Source of the DNA: Amylibacter sp. | GTDB taxonomy: Bacteria > Pseudomonadota > Alphaproteobacteria > Rhodobacterales > Rhodobacteraceae | Length of the DNA: 64,000 nucleotides | Direction of reading: 5' to 3' | Assembly: GCA_021775355.1 (NCBI GenBank) | Contig: JAJFHZ010000030.1 | Span: forward strand, 56,365-120,364 | Shown: positions 17,708 to 26,648 of the stretch, piece after piece | Layout of the letters: the number at the start of each line of letters is the position of its first letter | Position numbering within the stretch: position 1 is the first letter of the stretch | Translations under genes and position numbers: made by a program | Notes under the pieces: model-generated | Database searches by the model: none | Told to the model about the DNA's origin: nothing | What the model saw: the letters and a program-made list of their open reading frames with translations, nothing else

Positions 17708-19291
17708 ATGCCTTATGATAACGATAATAATGATATGCAAAGCCTGATTGCAGAACAAGGAAATGCCTGGGCGGCGATCAGCCCTGAATATGTCGCACGT
17801 ATGCGCGCACAAAACCGTTTCAAAACCGGTTTGGACATTGCAAAATACACAGCCGACATTATGCGTGCGGATATGGCCGCTTATGACGCCGACAGTTCAC
17901 AATACACCCAGTCTTTGGGTTGCTGGCATGGTTTCATCGGCCAACAGAAAATGATATCGATCAAAAAACACTTTGGCACAACAAAAGGTAAATACCTGTA
18001 CCTGTCCGGTTGGATGATCGCGGCTTTGCGTTCAGAGTTTGGCCCATTACCTGACCAGTCTATGCACGAAAAAACATCCGTTCCTGCACTGATTGAAGAA
18101 CTGTACACATTCCTGCGCCAAGCAGATGCCCGTGAACTGGGCGGTTTGTTCCGCGCACTTGATGCCGCACCTGATGCGGCTGCAAAAGCTGAAGTGCAAG
18201 CAAAAATCGACAACTTTGAAACGCATGTCGTGCCGATTATCGCTGATATCGATGCAGGCTTTGGCAATCCGGAAGCGACTTACCTGCTGGCGAAAAAGAT
18301 GATCGAAGCGGGGGCCTGTGCACTGCAAATCGAAAACCAAGTTTCCGATGAAAAACAGTGTGGCCACCAAGACGGTAAAGTAACGGTTCCGCACGAAGAT
18401 TTCTTGCAAAAAATCCGCGCTTGTCGTTATGCGTTCCTGGAAATGGGCGTAGAAAACGGGATCATCGTTGCACGGACTGACAGTCTGGGTGCCGGCCTGA
18501 CTAAACAAATCGCCGTGACCAAAGAGCCGGGCGATCTGGGCGACCAATACAACAGCTTCCTTGATTGTGACGAAGTAACTTTGGATAACATGTCCAATGG
18601 TGATCTTGTTATCAAACAAGACGGCAAACTGATGCGCCCGAAACGCTTGCCATCCAATTTGTTCCAATTCAAAGCAGGTACAGGCGTTGCACGTTGCGTT
18701 CTAGACAGCATTACAAGCTTGCAAAACGGCGCGGATATGATCTGGATTGAAACTGAAAAACCACACATTGGTCAAATCGGCGAGATGATCAATGAAGTGC
18801 GCAAAACAGTTCCGGATGCGAAACTGGTATACAACAACTCGCCATCATTCAATTGGACGCTGAACTTCCGCCAGCAAGTGTTTGATGCATGGGCTGAAGA
18901 AGGCAAAGACATGTCTGCATATGACCGCGCCAACTTGATGTCTGTGGACTATGACGGTACGGAATTATCAAATGCTGCAGACGACAAAATCCGCACATTC
19001 CAAGCGGATGCGGCACGTGATGCAGGCATCTTCCACCACCTGATCACATTGCCAACATACCACACTGCGGCCCTGTCTACAGACAATCTGGCCAAAGAAT
19101 ACTTCGGTGACGAAGGTATGTTGGGCTATGTAGCCGGTGTTCAACGCAAAGAGATCCGTCAAGGTATTGCATGTGTGAAGCACCAAAATATGTCAGGTTC
19201 CGACATGGGCGATGATCACAAAGAATACTTTGCCGGTGAAGCAGCGCTGAAAGCGGCCGGTGAAGACAATACAATGAATCAGTTCGGCTAA
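17708..19291 (+). CDS. aceA: isocitrate lyase
   Basis: This enzyme cleaves isocitrate to glyoxylate and succinate, the first step of the glyoxylate bypass for growth on C2 compounds and fatty acids. It is a long-form enzyme of about 527 residues. The catalytic loop is KQCGHQDGKV at about 216-225, preceded by the metal-binding IADIDAGFGN; the substrate-binding YNNSPSFNW segment follows later. ATG 17708 is preferred because AAGGA lies 8 bases upstream; ATG 17699 is in frame and would overlap that site. It appears monocistronic, with its own upstream repeat cluster and a strong terminator. Malate synthase is not in the window. Confidence 0.95.
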   Translation: MPYDNDNNDMQSLIAEQGNAWAAISPEYVARMRAQNRFKTGLDIAKYTADIMRADMAAYDADSSQYTQSLGCWHGFIGQQKMISIKKHFGTTKGKYLYLSGWMIAALRSEFGPLPDQSMHEKTSVPALIEELYTFLRQADARELGGLFRALDAAPDAAAKAEVQAKIDNFETHVVPIIADIDAGFGNPEATYLLAKKMIEAGACALQIENQVSDEKQCGHQDGKVTVPHEDFLQKIRACRYAFLEMGVENGIIVARTDSLGAGLTKQIAVTKEPGDLGDQYNSFLDCDEVTLDNMSNGDLVIKQDGKLMRPKRLPSNLFQFKAGTGVARCVLDSITSLQNGADMIWIETEKPHIGQIGEMINEVRKTVPDAKLVYNNSPSFNWTLNFRQQVFDAWAEEGKDMSAYDRANLMSVDYDGTELSNAADDKIRTFQADAARDAGIFHHLITLPTYHTAALSTDNLAKEYFGDEGMLGYVAGVQRKEIRQGIACVKHQNMSGSDMGDDHKEYFAGEAALKAAGEDNTMNQFG

Positions 19292-19312
19292 AATTTAGCT
19301 GAACCCTTCCTG

Positions 19313-19350
19313 AAAGGCCTGTAGGGGAAACCCTGCGGGCCTTTTATTTT
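19313..19350 (+). terminator. Rho-independent terminator of aceA
   Basis: AAAGGCCTGTAGGG pairs with CCCTGCGGGCCTTT across a GAAA tetraloop, with two G-U wobbles, followed by a T-rich tail (TTTTATTTT). It lies 22 bases after the aceA stop codon. Confidence 0.85.
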
Positions 19351-19390
19351 GGTTATGTTTCAAATGCCTAAATATGTTTGCTGAAGGCAA

Positions 19391-20374
19391 TTACCCTTTA
19401 TCGCCAAACCGTTCCAATGCCATTTGAAACACAGGCACATCCACGTTGCCGCCTGTAGTGACGGCTATGACTGCATCCGTTTTAATATTATCGCCATGAA
19501 ACAGGGCGGCGGCAAGGGCAACGGCACCGCCGGGTTCAACCACGATTTTCAGGCGGTCAAAGGCCAGTGCCATTGCGTGCAGGCATTCGTCTTCTGTTAC
19601 CACAATCCCGGCCCCGCACAGGCGCTTGAGGATCGGGAATGTCATCTCGCCGGGGGACGGTGTGACGATGGCGTCGCACAAGGAACCTGAGCGGCGGGTG
19701 TTGGTTTCGATTTTGCCTGATTTTAGGGAACGGGCGACATCATCGAAATCTTGCGGCTCGCAAGGGCGCACAGTGAAATTGGGCGCGGTTTTTTCTAGGG
19801 CCAATGCAATGCCGGATGTCAGACCGCCACCACCGCAGCAGACCAGAACTTCAGCGTCTTTTACGCCCGCTTCTGCGGCTTGTGCGGCAATTTCCAACCC
19901 AGTGGTGCCTTGCCCTGCAATGACATACGCATTGTCAAAAGGCTTCACCAATATCAGATCCCGGCCTTTATTGGACTCAGCCGCAACCTCATCTCTATCT
20001 TCGGTTGCGCGGTCATAAAGCACAACTTCGGCCCCCAGTGCTTTGGTATTTTTGATCTTAACCTCAGGCGCATCTGAAGGCATGATAATGACCGCAGGAA
20101 TGCCGTTCATTTGGGCGGCCAATGCTATACCTTGCGCGTGATTGCCAGAAGAAAACGCAATAACACCGCGCTTGCGTTCATTGTCAGTCAGCGCAGATAT
20201 AGCGGACCACGCCCCGCGAAATTTAAATGACCCCGTGCGTTGCAGGCATTCAGCTTTGACAAAAAGTGGCCGCCCTGCAATTTCATCCAGAAAAGGCGAA
20301 GATAAAAGCGGTGTTTTAACCGCATGGCCGTCCAGCCGCTTGGCTGCGGCTTCGATCATTTCATAGTCACTCAT
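19391..20374 (-). CDS. threonine/serine dehydratase-like PLP enzyme (fold type II)
   Basis: A 327-residue PLP enzyme. The cofactor lysine is in RTGSFKFRGAW, SSGNHAQGIALAA binds the substrate carboxylate, and the glycine-rich phosphate loop is CCGGGGLTSG. It lacks the C-terminal ACT regulatory domain of biosynthetic IlvA, so a catabolic threonine dehydratase, serine racemase or hydroxyaspartate ammonia-lyase are all possible. Start 20374 (MSDYEMIEAAAKRLDGH) overlaps the stop of the upstream hydrolase by 4 bases (ATGA). The upstream extension to 20413 lies inside that hydrolase and is unlikely to be translated. Confidence 0.85.
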   Translation of the reverse strand: MSDYEMIEAAAKRLDGHAVKTPLLSSPFLDEIAGRPLFVKAECLQRTGSFKFRGAWSAISALTDNERKRGVIAFSSGNHAQGIALAAQMNGIPAVIIMPSDAPEVKIKNTKALGAEVVLYDRATEDRDEVAAESNKGRDLILVKPFDNAYVIAGQGTTGLEIAAQAAEAGVKDAEVLVCCGGGGLTSGIALALEKTAPNFTVRPCEPQDFDDVARSLKSGKIETNTRRSGSLCDAIVTPSPGEMTFPILKRLCGAGIVVTEDECLHAMALAFDRLKIVVEPGGAVALAAALFHGDNIKTDAVIAVTTGGNVDVPVFQMALERFGDKG

Positions 20375-21195
20375 TGTATTTCCTTCAGGAATTGTTCCAG
20401 TACATCCAAGCACTCGGGTTCGTCTAAATAGGGGATATGGCCACGATCTTTCACTTCAGCATAGATCATGTGCGGATGGTGCCTTTGCATTTCGGTCGCG
20501 GTTTCACATGATAAAAGGTTTGAGTTTTCGCCGCGTACCAACGCCAATGGCAGTTCGGCATATGCATCGAAATAGGTCCATAAATCCACGTTGTTACCAT
20601 GTGATTGGGCTTTGATTGCATGGCGCAGGTTTGGATCATACCGTAGATGCAACCCATCAGGTTTTTCAATCCAACGCGACCGAACCTCGGCATGCCAGCG
20701 TTCCGTTGGAATATTCGCGAAACCAACGGATACTTTAGGCAGTTTTTCAACTGCCTCATCGTATGTTTTGAAATCCGGACGGTGGCCTAGGAAGCCTTTG
20801 ATCGCCTCCAGACCCGTAGCATCCAATACCGGGCCGATGTCGTTCAGCATCACGCCTAGTAGGCGGTGATGATCTGTCAATGCAAGGTGCATCGAGATCA
20901 GACCACCGCGTGATGTGCCGATAATTGCGACTTTGGCTAAGCCCAGATGATCAAGAAACTCCACCACATCACTGGCTTCGCGCACAAGATTGTAGTTATT
21001 GAAATCAGGGTCGAAATCGGATTTTCCACGTCCGCGCATATCAAGACGGATCAGGCGAACGTCCTTGGCATGGGGTGCCATATAGTTAAAATCGGTGCTG
21101 TTTCTGGTCACACCGGACAGACACAAAACTGGTATGCCTTGCCCTTCGTCACGATAAGCTAGGGTTAGCCCGTCCGATGTTTTGAATGTTTTCAT
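20371..21195 (-). CDS. alpha/beta-fold hydrolase
   Basis: A 274-residue cytosolic hydrolase: oxyanion region IPVLCLSGVTRNSTDF, nucleophile elbow GTSRGG with the catalytic serine near residue 97, and the late histidine in KDRGHIPYLDEPE. It sits between a dehydratase gene and a haloacid dehalogenase gene, with 4-base stop/start overlaps on both sides, so all three are translationally coupled. The combination may process a halogenated or hydroxylated acid or its ester, but the substrate is unknown. Confidence 0.85.
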   Translation of the reverse strand: MKTFKTSDGLTLAYRDEGQGIPVLCLSGVTRNSTDFNYMAPHAKDVRLIRLDMRGRGKSDFDPDFNNYNLVREASDVVEFLDHLGLAKVAIIGTSRGGLISMHLALTDHHRLLGVMLNDIGPVLDATGLEAIKGFLGHRPDFKTYDEAVEKLPKVSVGFANIPTERWHAEVRSRWIEKPDGLHLRYDPNLRHAIKAQSHGNNVDLWTYFDAYAELPLALVRGENSNLLSCETATEMQRHHPHMIYAEVKDRGHIPYLDEPECLDVLEQFLKEIQ

Positions 21196-21884
21196 CCCAG
21201 TGTCTTGGCCATGTCGGGGATGTTATGTAGGGTGTTCAAAGTGGTTTTTGGCACCCATGGCAAGCGATCTACGGGTTCGTCGGCGCGGTTGACCCAGACA
21301 GTTTGAAAGCCGAACTTGGTGGCTCCTGCAGCATCCCAACCATTTGACGAGACGAACAGAACTTCGGCAGGTGTGCAAGAAAACCGATCACAGACCATTT
21401 GGTAGACGCTCGGATCAGGCTTGAAGATGCCGACATCTTCAACGCTTAGGACGTCATCCAGAACCTCTGTAAGGCCTGCTGATTTCACCGCGCCGTTCAA
21501 CATATCGGGTGAGCCATTGGACAGAATTGCGGTTTGTAGGCCTGCCACTTTCAGATCACTCAGCATTTTGGGTACTTCTTCGTAAGCTTCAAGTTCCCAA
21601 TAAAGTGCTAGCAAGCGTTCACGCAATTTGCTGTCAGCGGATAAACTACTTGCCTCCAGCGCGTAATCCAAACCGTTTTGGGTGACTTCCCAAAAATCGG
21701 TATGGGCGTCCATTATTGCCCGCAGCCATGTGTATTGCAGTTGTTTTAATCGCCAGTCGGTTGCGACTTTTACCCAAACTTTGGCAAATGCTTCACGGCC
21801 CGGCTCAGAAGCTGCCCGTCTTGCAGCAGCAGCAACGTCAAACAGCGTGCCGTAAGCATCGAAAATGCAAGTTGTTATTGTCAT
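21192..21884 (-). CDS. type II haloacid dehalogenase
   Basis: A 230-residue HAD-superfamily enzyme that replaces the halogen of 2-haloacids with hydroxyl via an aspartyl ester. The nucleophile is in FDAYGTLFDV at residues 8-17, the cap domain contains WRLKQLQYTWLRAIM, a motif typical of L-2-haloacid dehalogenases, and later motifs are ILSNGSPDML, FKPDPSVYQ and FVSSNGWDAAGAT. It is the first gene of a coupled three-gene operon (dehalogenase, hydrolase, dehydratase). HAD enzymes vary in substrate, but the WRxKQLxYTW signature supports dehalogenation. Confidence 0.87.
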   Translation of the reverse strand: MTITTCIFDAYGTLFDVAAAARRAASEPGREAFAKVWVKVATDWRLKQLQYTWLRAIMDAHTDFWEVTQNGLDYALEASSLSADSKLRERLLALYWELEAYEEVPKMLSDLKVAGLQTAILSNGSPDMLNGAVKSAGLTEVLDDVLSVEDVGIFKPDPSVYQMVCDRFSCTPAEVLFVSSNGWDAAGATKFGFQTVWVNRADEPVDRLPWVPKTTLNTLHNIPDMAKTLG

Positions 21885-21941
21885 ATGTAAGACTCCTTTG
21901 ATGGAAACTTACACATGGAAATTTTTAAAGGAAATGGAAAA

Positions 21942-22730
21942 TCAGCTATTTTCGGTCTGCGCCATACCAAGTACGTGATAGCCGCCGTCAACGCAGATAA
22001 TCTCACCCGTTGTGCATTCGCCGTAATCGGATGCCAGATAAACGGCTGTGCCGCCTACGGATGCTAATGTTGCATTGGCGCGTAAGGGTGAGTTGGCTTC
22101 GGTCACACGAAACGTTTTGCGCGCACCACCAATCGCAGCCCCGGCTAAAGTACGCATCGGCCCTGGGCTAATGGCGTTAACCCGAATGCCGTCTGGACCA
22201 AGGTCGTTTGCCAAATAACGCACGGTACTTTCAAGGGCGGCTTTCGCGATGCCCATCACGTTATAAAACGGTGTGACGCGGTTGGAACCCTGATATGTCA
22301 GGGTCAGGATTGTGCCACCGTTTTTCATCAAAGGTTGCGCACGGCGCGCCACTTCGATCAGGGAATAGCAGGAAATATCCATGGTGTTTTTGAAGTTCGC
22401 ACGACTGGTATTGACCACCCGTCCCGCCAGTTCGTTTTTGTCGGAATAGGCAATAGCGTGGATCAAAAAATCGAGATTGCCCCATTCTTTTTCCAATTCA
22501 GTAAACAGTGTATCAAGGGACGCGTCATCTTGCACATCCGCCTCAAGTAAAATATTTGAACCCAAGCTTTCAGCCAGCGGTTTGACGCGTTTACCAAAGC
22601 CTTCGCCTTGATAGGTGAAAGCTAACTCTGCCCCTTGGGCAGCCATTTCGCGCGCAATGCCCCAAGCAATCGACTTGTCATTGGCCACACCCATGACCAG
22701 TCCGCGTTTGCCGCGCATCAGATCACCCAT
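21942..22730 (-). CDS. fabI: enoyl-[acyl-carrier-protein] reductase (NADH)
   Basis: A 262-residue short-chain dehydrogenase for the last reduction in each fatty acid elongation cycle. The N-terminus [20 protein letters not shown] is the characteristic FabI nucleotide motif. The catalytic tyrosine and lysine are in [13 protein letters not shown], and the substrate loop [16 protein letters not shown] follows. The gene overlaps the fabB stop region by 8 bases and so is coupled as the third gene of fabA-fabB-fabI. FabI is the target of triclosan-type inhibitors in other bacteria. Confidence 0.96.
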   Translation of the reverse strand: MGDLMRGKRGLVMGVANDKSIAWGIAREMAAQGAELAFTYQGEGFGKRVKPLAESLGSNILLEADVQDDASLDTLFTELEKEWGNLDFLIHAIAYSDKNELAGRVVNTSRANFKNTMDISCYSLIEVARRAQPLMKNGGTILTLTYQGSNRVTPFYNVMGIAKAALESTVRYLANDLGPDGIRVNAISPGPMRTLAGAAIGGARKTFRVTEANSPLRANATLASVGGTAVYLASDYGECTTGEIICVDGGYHVLGMAQTENS

Positions 22731-23949
22731 GATATTTGCTCATCGCGATTGTACCGTTGGTACCGCCAAAGCCGAAGCTGTTGGAAATCACCGTGTCCAG
22801 CCCCGCACTTTCAACATGTTCCATCGCAATCTCACCGGGTCTAATTGCAGGATCCAGAGTTTCGATATTGGCGGAAGGTGCGATAAAATCGTTTTCCAGC
22901 ATCAAAAGGCTGTAAATTGCTTCATGCACACCGGCCCCACCCAAACAGTGGCCAGTCAGGGATTTGGTCGATGTGATGGGCGGTGTGTTGCCTTCGCCGA
23001 ATACACGACGCACGGCTTCAACTTCGGTCACGTCACCCGCAGGTGTGGATGTGCCATGTGCGTTGATGTAGTTGACCTTGCGATCCCCCAAGGTATCAAG
23101 CACCAATTTCATAGATCGTTCGGCGCCTTCACCCGAAGGGGCGACCATATCATGGCCATCGGATGTGGCACCGTAGCCTGTGACTTCGGCATAAATCTTG
23201 GCTCCACGTGCCAATGCGTGATCAAGTTCTTCCAAAACCACAACGCCTGCACCGCCAGAGATAACAAAGCCGTCACGATTGGCATCAAATGCACGGGATG
23301 CTTTTTCAGGCGTGTCATTATACTTGGATGACATCGCCCCCATTGCGTCAAATAGGCAGGACAGCGTCCAGTCCAGTTCTTCACCGCCGCCGGCGAACAC
23401 AATATCCTGTTTGTCGAACTGGATTTGTTCAACACCGTTGCCGATGCAATGCAAGGATGTAGTGCACGCAGAAGTGATTGAATAGTTCACGCCCTTAATC
23501 TTGAATGGTGTCGCCAGACAGGCAGAGTTGGTGGACGACATGCCGCGTGTCACCATAAATGGGCCCATGCGTTTGGGCGCACCTTTTTCGATAACGATTT
23601 TATGGGCCTGAAACAGGTTTATCGTGGACGGGCCACCTGAGCCCATGACTAACCCCGTGCGTTCGTTGGATACGTCATTGTCTTCCAGACCACTGTCGGC
23701 AATTGCCTGTTCCATCGCCAGATAATTGTAAGCGGCACCCATACCCATAAAACGCATCTGACGTTTGTCGATATGTTCCGCAGGGTTGATTTTGGGCATG
23801 CCATGTACCTGGCTGCGAAAGCCGTGTTCTTTATAGTCTTCAGCAAAGCTGATGCCAGATGTGCTGTTCTTTAATGATGCAAGAACTTCTTCTTGGTTAT
23901 TCCCGATTGAGGAGATAATCCCCAAACCCGTGATGACAACGCGGCGCAT
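22723..23949 (-). CDS. fabB: 3-oxoacyl-[acyl-carrier-protein] synthase I
   Basis: A condensing enzyme of 408 residues, the KAS I type needed with FabA for unsaturated fatty acid synthesis. The active-site cysteine lies in [16 protein letters not shown], and the two histidines in [14 protein letters not shown] and [23 protein letters not shown] is at the C-terminus. Position directly after fabA supports FabB rather than FabF. The gap to fabA is 42 bases and the downstream fabI overlaps by 8 bases. Confidence 0.96.
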   Translation of the reverse strand: MRRVVITGLGIISSIGNNQEEVLASLKNSTSGISFAEDYKEHGFRSQVHGMPKINPAEHIDKRQMRFMGMGAAYNYLAMEQAIADSGLEDNDVSNERTGLVMGSGGPSTINLFQAHKIVIEKGAPKRMGPFMVTRGMSSTNSACLATPFKIKGVNYSITSACTTSLHCIGNGVEQIQFDKQDIVFAGGGEELDWTLSCLFDAMGAMSSKYNDTPEKASRAFDANRDGFVISGGAGVVVLEELDHALARGAKIYAEVTGYGATSDGHDMVAPSGEGAERSMKLVLDTLGDRKVNYINAHGTSTPAGDVTEVEAVRRVFGEGNTPPITSTKSLTGHCLGGAGVHEAIYSLLMLENDFIAPSANIETLDPAIRPGEIAMEHVESAGLDTVISNSFGFGGTNGTIAMSKYHG

Positions 23950-23991
23950 ATCTGGCCTCCTTAATAAACTGGTATTGATTTGTTAATGTAA

Positions 23992-24504
23992 TCAGCTTTC
24001 TGCGGCTGCCAAGCCAACTTTCAAATCTTTTACAGCATAAATCTGCTCGCCGTCAGCAAATATCTTGCCGTTGGCAACGCCCATTTTTAATCGGCGATCA
24101 ATTACGCGTGTAAAATCAACATGATAGGTGATTATTTTGCGTTCGGGTGTAACCATGCCCGAAAATTTTACTTCACCAACACCAACAGCAAAGCCCTGGC
24201 CTAACATGCCGCGCCACCCTAGGTTGAAACCTGTAAGTTGCCACAACCCGTCTAATCCCAAACATCCGGGCATAACCGGATTTCCGGGGAAGTGGCATTC
24301 AAAAAACCAAAGGTCGGGATTGATGTCAAATTCTGCAATCACATGGCCTTTGCCGAACTCGCCACCATCTGCCGAAATATCGGTGATGCGATCCATCATA
24401 AGCATAGGCGGCAAGGGAAGTTGCGCATTACCGGGGCCGAATAATTCGCCACGGGCGCAAGACAGCAACCCTTCTTTGTCAAAATGTGTTGGTCTTTCGG
24501 ACAT
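23992..24504 (-). CDS. fabA: 3-hydroxydecanoyl-[acyl-carrier-protein] dehydratase/isomerase
   Basis: A 170-residue hot-dog-fold enzyme that dehydrates 3-hydroxydecanoyl-ACP and isomerises the trans-2 to the cis-3 product, the branch point to unsaturated fatty acids. The catalytic histidine is in [23 protein letters not shown] and the aspartate in the same motif. It leads the fabA-fabB-fabI operon and is divergent from the irr-like regulator at 24673, separated by 168 bases that presumably hold both promoters. Confidence 0.97.
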   Translation of the reverse strand: MSERPTHFDKEGLLSCARGELFGPGNAQLPLPPMLMMDRITDISADGGEFGKGHVIAEFDINPDLWFFECHFPGNPVMPGCLGLDGLWQLTGFNLGWRGMLGQGFAVGVGEVKFSGMVTPERKIITYHVDFTRVIDRRLKMGVANGKIFADGEQIYAVKDLKVGLAAAES

Positions 24505-24672
24505 GAGTGCCTGCCTTTATCTTATTCATCTTTCGTATATTAAGTACCATAACTTTTGTCTGACTAGCAATAGGCGGTGGCACTTAAGCGCATGGGGCAA
24601 AGATGCGTTTTGGTTGAACTTTCTGTAATTTGCAGTCATAATGCGGACACGTGATCGAAACCCGAGGTTTTT

Positions 24673-25092
24673 ATGCATATCGACCCACATACACGGGGCA
24701 GGCAATGGCTTGAAAGCAAAGACGTGCGCCCCACCAAACAAAGACTGGCTTTGGCAACAATGCTTGTGGGTGATGGACGGAATCGTCACGTAACGGCCGA
24801 AAGTCTGTATGAAGCGGCATCAAGGGCAGAAGCATCGGTTTCATTGGCTACGGTTTACAATACGTTGCGTTTGTTTTGCAAAGCGGAACTGATGAATGAG
24901 ATTATGGTCGAAGGCAATATATCCTATTTCGATACGCGCACAGACCAGCATCCGCATTTTTATTGGGAAGACGCGCGCGAGTTATGTGACGCCCCGACCG
25001 AAACGCTGAAATTCGAAAGCATCCCGGCACCCCCGGAAGGGGCAGAGATTGCACGAGTTGATGTAGTTATTCGGTTGCGTAAAACCCCCTAA
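24673..25092 (+). CDS. irr: Fur superfamily regulator, Irr-like (iron response)
   Basis: A 139-residue winged-helix metalloregulator. The DNA-binding part has RPTKQRLALATMLVGDGRNRHVTAESLYEAA and VSLATVYNTLRLFCKAELMNEI, and the metal region reads FDTRTDQHPHFYWEDARELCD in place of Fur's HHH-rich site, the pattern of alphaproteobacterial Irr, which senses haem and acts when iron is low. No N-terminal CP haem motif is visible, as is common in Rhodobacterales. A divergent position next to fabA is usual in this order. PerR or Fur assignment is less likely. Confidence 0.82.
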   Translation: MHIDPHTRGRQWLESKDVRPTKQRLALATMLVGDGRNRHVTAESLYEAASRAEASVSLATVYNTLRLFCKAELMNEIMVEGNISYFDTRTDQHPHFYWEDARELCDAPTETLKFESIPAPPEGAEIARVDVVIRLRKTP

Positions 25093-25107
25093 GATCAGAT
25101 TGTTAAG

Positions 25108-25956
25108 TCAAAACCATTGGCCGGGTTCCATAAATCCGTGATCCATAAGTTGTTGTGAATTCCAACGGAACTTGACCGATTTCGACCAAATAAAGCTGTC
25201 TATTTCGTATGTTGATCCGGGATTGGTCTTTAGGCTTTTGGCGGTTCTGAATGAACAGATGGTAATCGTTGTATTGTTGTGCCATGGGCAAGAATATGTA
25301 TTGTATTCGGGAATATTGAAATATCCGGCAGAGTCGATTTCCAGATCCGGCTCCGGTTTGAACAGGGCTACACGGTTCAGCCGCCGCTTTTCGTATGGCA
25401 AATGTTCTTCAAAACGCCACTTTAAACCGCCGCAAATATCCAGCTGACGGTCTTGGGCTTCACCTGTAATGTAGCGTTGTAGTGCATAATAACCGGCCCC
25501 ATCGAAATAAGCGTCCTCAAGTGAAAAACCGTCGTTCGCCTTATCCAGATCATCTGGGTAAAGATCTATCGTATAGTTGAAGACGGAACTTCGTTTTTCC
25601 TCCGTCACAAAGTCGGTCAGATCTGAAATGGAACGGCTCTCGCAAAAAGGGAAATGCAGATATTCGGCATTAAAACAATAATAAATCCACCGGTCGGGGA
25701 ATAGCGCGATCAATTGGTTGATATAGGGTGATACATCTGAAAAGAACGCATCCGGAATATCGATAGCATGACATAGATCACTACAGCCTTCGGGCAGTTC
25801 AAGATCTTGACGTTTAAGGACAAACAGGTTTTTGAAACCTAATCTTGCATGGTGACGAATGCTAGAGGTCAGACCGGTTAAATCTTCGGCAAAGATGACC
25901 CCGACGGGGCCTTTGACAAGTGTCTCTGAAGGTATATCAAAAAGTGATTTTGCCAT
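25108..25956 (-). CDS. uncharacterised protein, possibly glycosyltransferase-like
   Basis: A 282-residue protein that I do not recognise securely. The N-terminus GVIFAEDLTGLTSSIRHHARLGFKNLFVLKRQDLELPEG resembles the opening of GT2-like transferases (a response strand, then a helix ending H..LGF..LFV), and aromatic-rich segments RWIYYCFNAEYLHFPF and SCPWHNNTTITICSF follow. There is no signal peptide and no clear transmembrane segment. It is convergent with the irr-like gene (15-base gap) and divergent from the MucR homologue. MucR neighbours are often polysaccharide genes, which fits but does not prove a sugar-transfer role. Confidence 0.5.
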   Translation of the reverse strand: MAKSLFDIPSETLVKGPVGVIFAEDLTGLTSSIRHHARLGFKNLFVLKRQDLELPEGCSDLCHAIDIPDAFFSDVSPYINQLIALFPDRWIYYCFNAEYLHFPFCESRSISDLTDFVTEEKRSSVFNYTIDLYPDDLDKANDGFSLEDAYFDGAGYYALQRYITGEAQDRQLDICGGLKWRFEEHLPYEKRRLNRVALFKPEPDLEIDSAGYFNIPEYNTYSCPWHNNTTITICSFRTAKSLKTNPGSTYEIDSFIWSKSVKFRWNSQQLMDHGFMEPGQWF

Positions 25957-26114
25957 ATATCTGCTGCTTTGGATTTATAGAGTGTTGCTTTGTATGTGTA
26001 TTAAACCCGCCATGAAAAATCCAGTGTAGAGTGTTGTAAAAAATAATTCACAAATTGCGTACCACCGCTTGAAAAGCAAAAAACAGTAAATACATAACAC
26101 CGAATGTAACAAGA

Positions 26115-26573
26115 GTGGGGATTGAAAAACAAATGTTACCAATAGATCAACAGAATTATAGTCCGGAACCGGATGCGGAAATGCAGGGTAAAAATGGCTT
26201 ACTCGTACTTACGACACGCATTGTTTCGTCACACCTGTCCAACGCAGAATTGCCGACAAACGAGGTCCCGCAATTTATTGAAACCATTCATGCAAAGCTG
26301 AAAGAACTATCCAAAAAAGACAGTTCCAATATGCATCAGGATCCGGCACTACCTGTTGAAGATTCCGTGACACCAGATTACATTTTTTGCCTTGAGGATG
26401 GGAAGAAATTCCGCATGCTCAAAAAACATTTGCGCGCCTGTTATGATATGTCGCCGGAAGAATACCGTGCGAAATGGGGTTTGACCCCGGATTATCCGAT
26501 GGTGGCGCCGAATTATGCGGTTAAACGGCAGGAATTGGCAAAGCAAAGCGGGTTGGGTAGAAAACGCAAATAA
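26115..26573 (+). CDS. mucR: MucR/Ros family zinc-finger-like transcriptional regulator
   Basis: A 152-residue regulator. The C-terminal domain reads SVTPDYIFCLEDGKKF, then LKKHLRACYDMSPEEYRAKW and DYPMVAPNYAVKRQELAKQSGLGRKRK, clearly MucR/Ros. In classical Ros the zinc ligands are C-x2-C-x9-H-x3-H; here the second cysteine is aspartate (about residue 95) and the last histidine is cysteine (about 109). The family silences exopolysaccharide, motility and AT-rich genes in alphaproteobacteria. The GTG at 26115 and ATG at 26133 are both in frame; neither has a strong ribosome site. Confidence 0.88.
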   Translation: MGIEKQMLPIDQQNYSPEPDAEMQGKNGLLVLTTRIVSSHLSNAELPTNEVPQFIETIHAKLKELSKKDSSNMHQDPALPVEDSVTPDYIFCLEDGKKFRMLKKHLRACYDMSPEEYRAKWGLTPDYPMVAPNYAVKRQELAKQSGLGRKRK

Positions 26574-26648
26574 GCAATGGCGTTGCGGATTGGTTGGCGG
26601 CGGTGTAAAGGCCAAATGTCCAGTTAACTGATCCGAGTCTATATTGCT

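Noticed and set aside
22615..23331. Long plus-strand open frame of 238 codons over fabI/fabB
   Set aside because: Antisense to two certain fatty-acid genes, with no family features; a shadow frame.
24505..24672. Iron-control element (ICE/Irr box) between fabA and the irr-like gene
   Set aside because: No convincing TTTAGAA-type dyad was seen in the 168-base gap.
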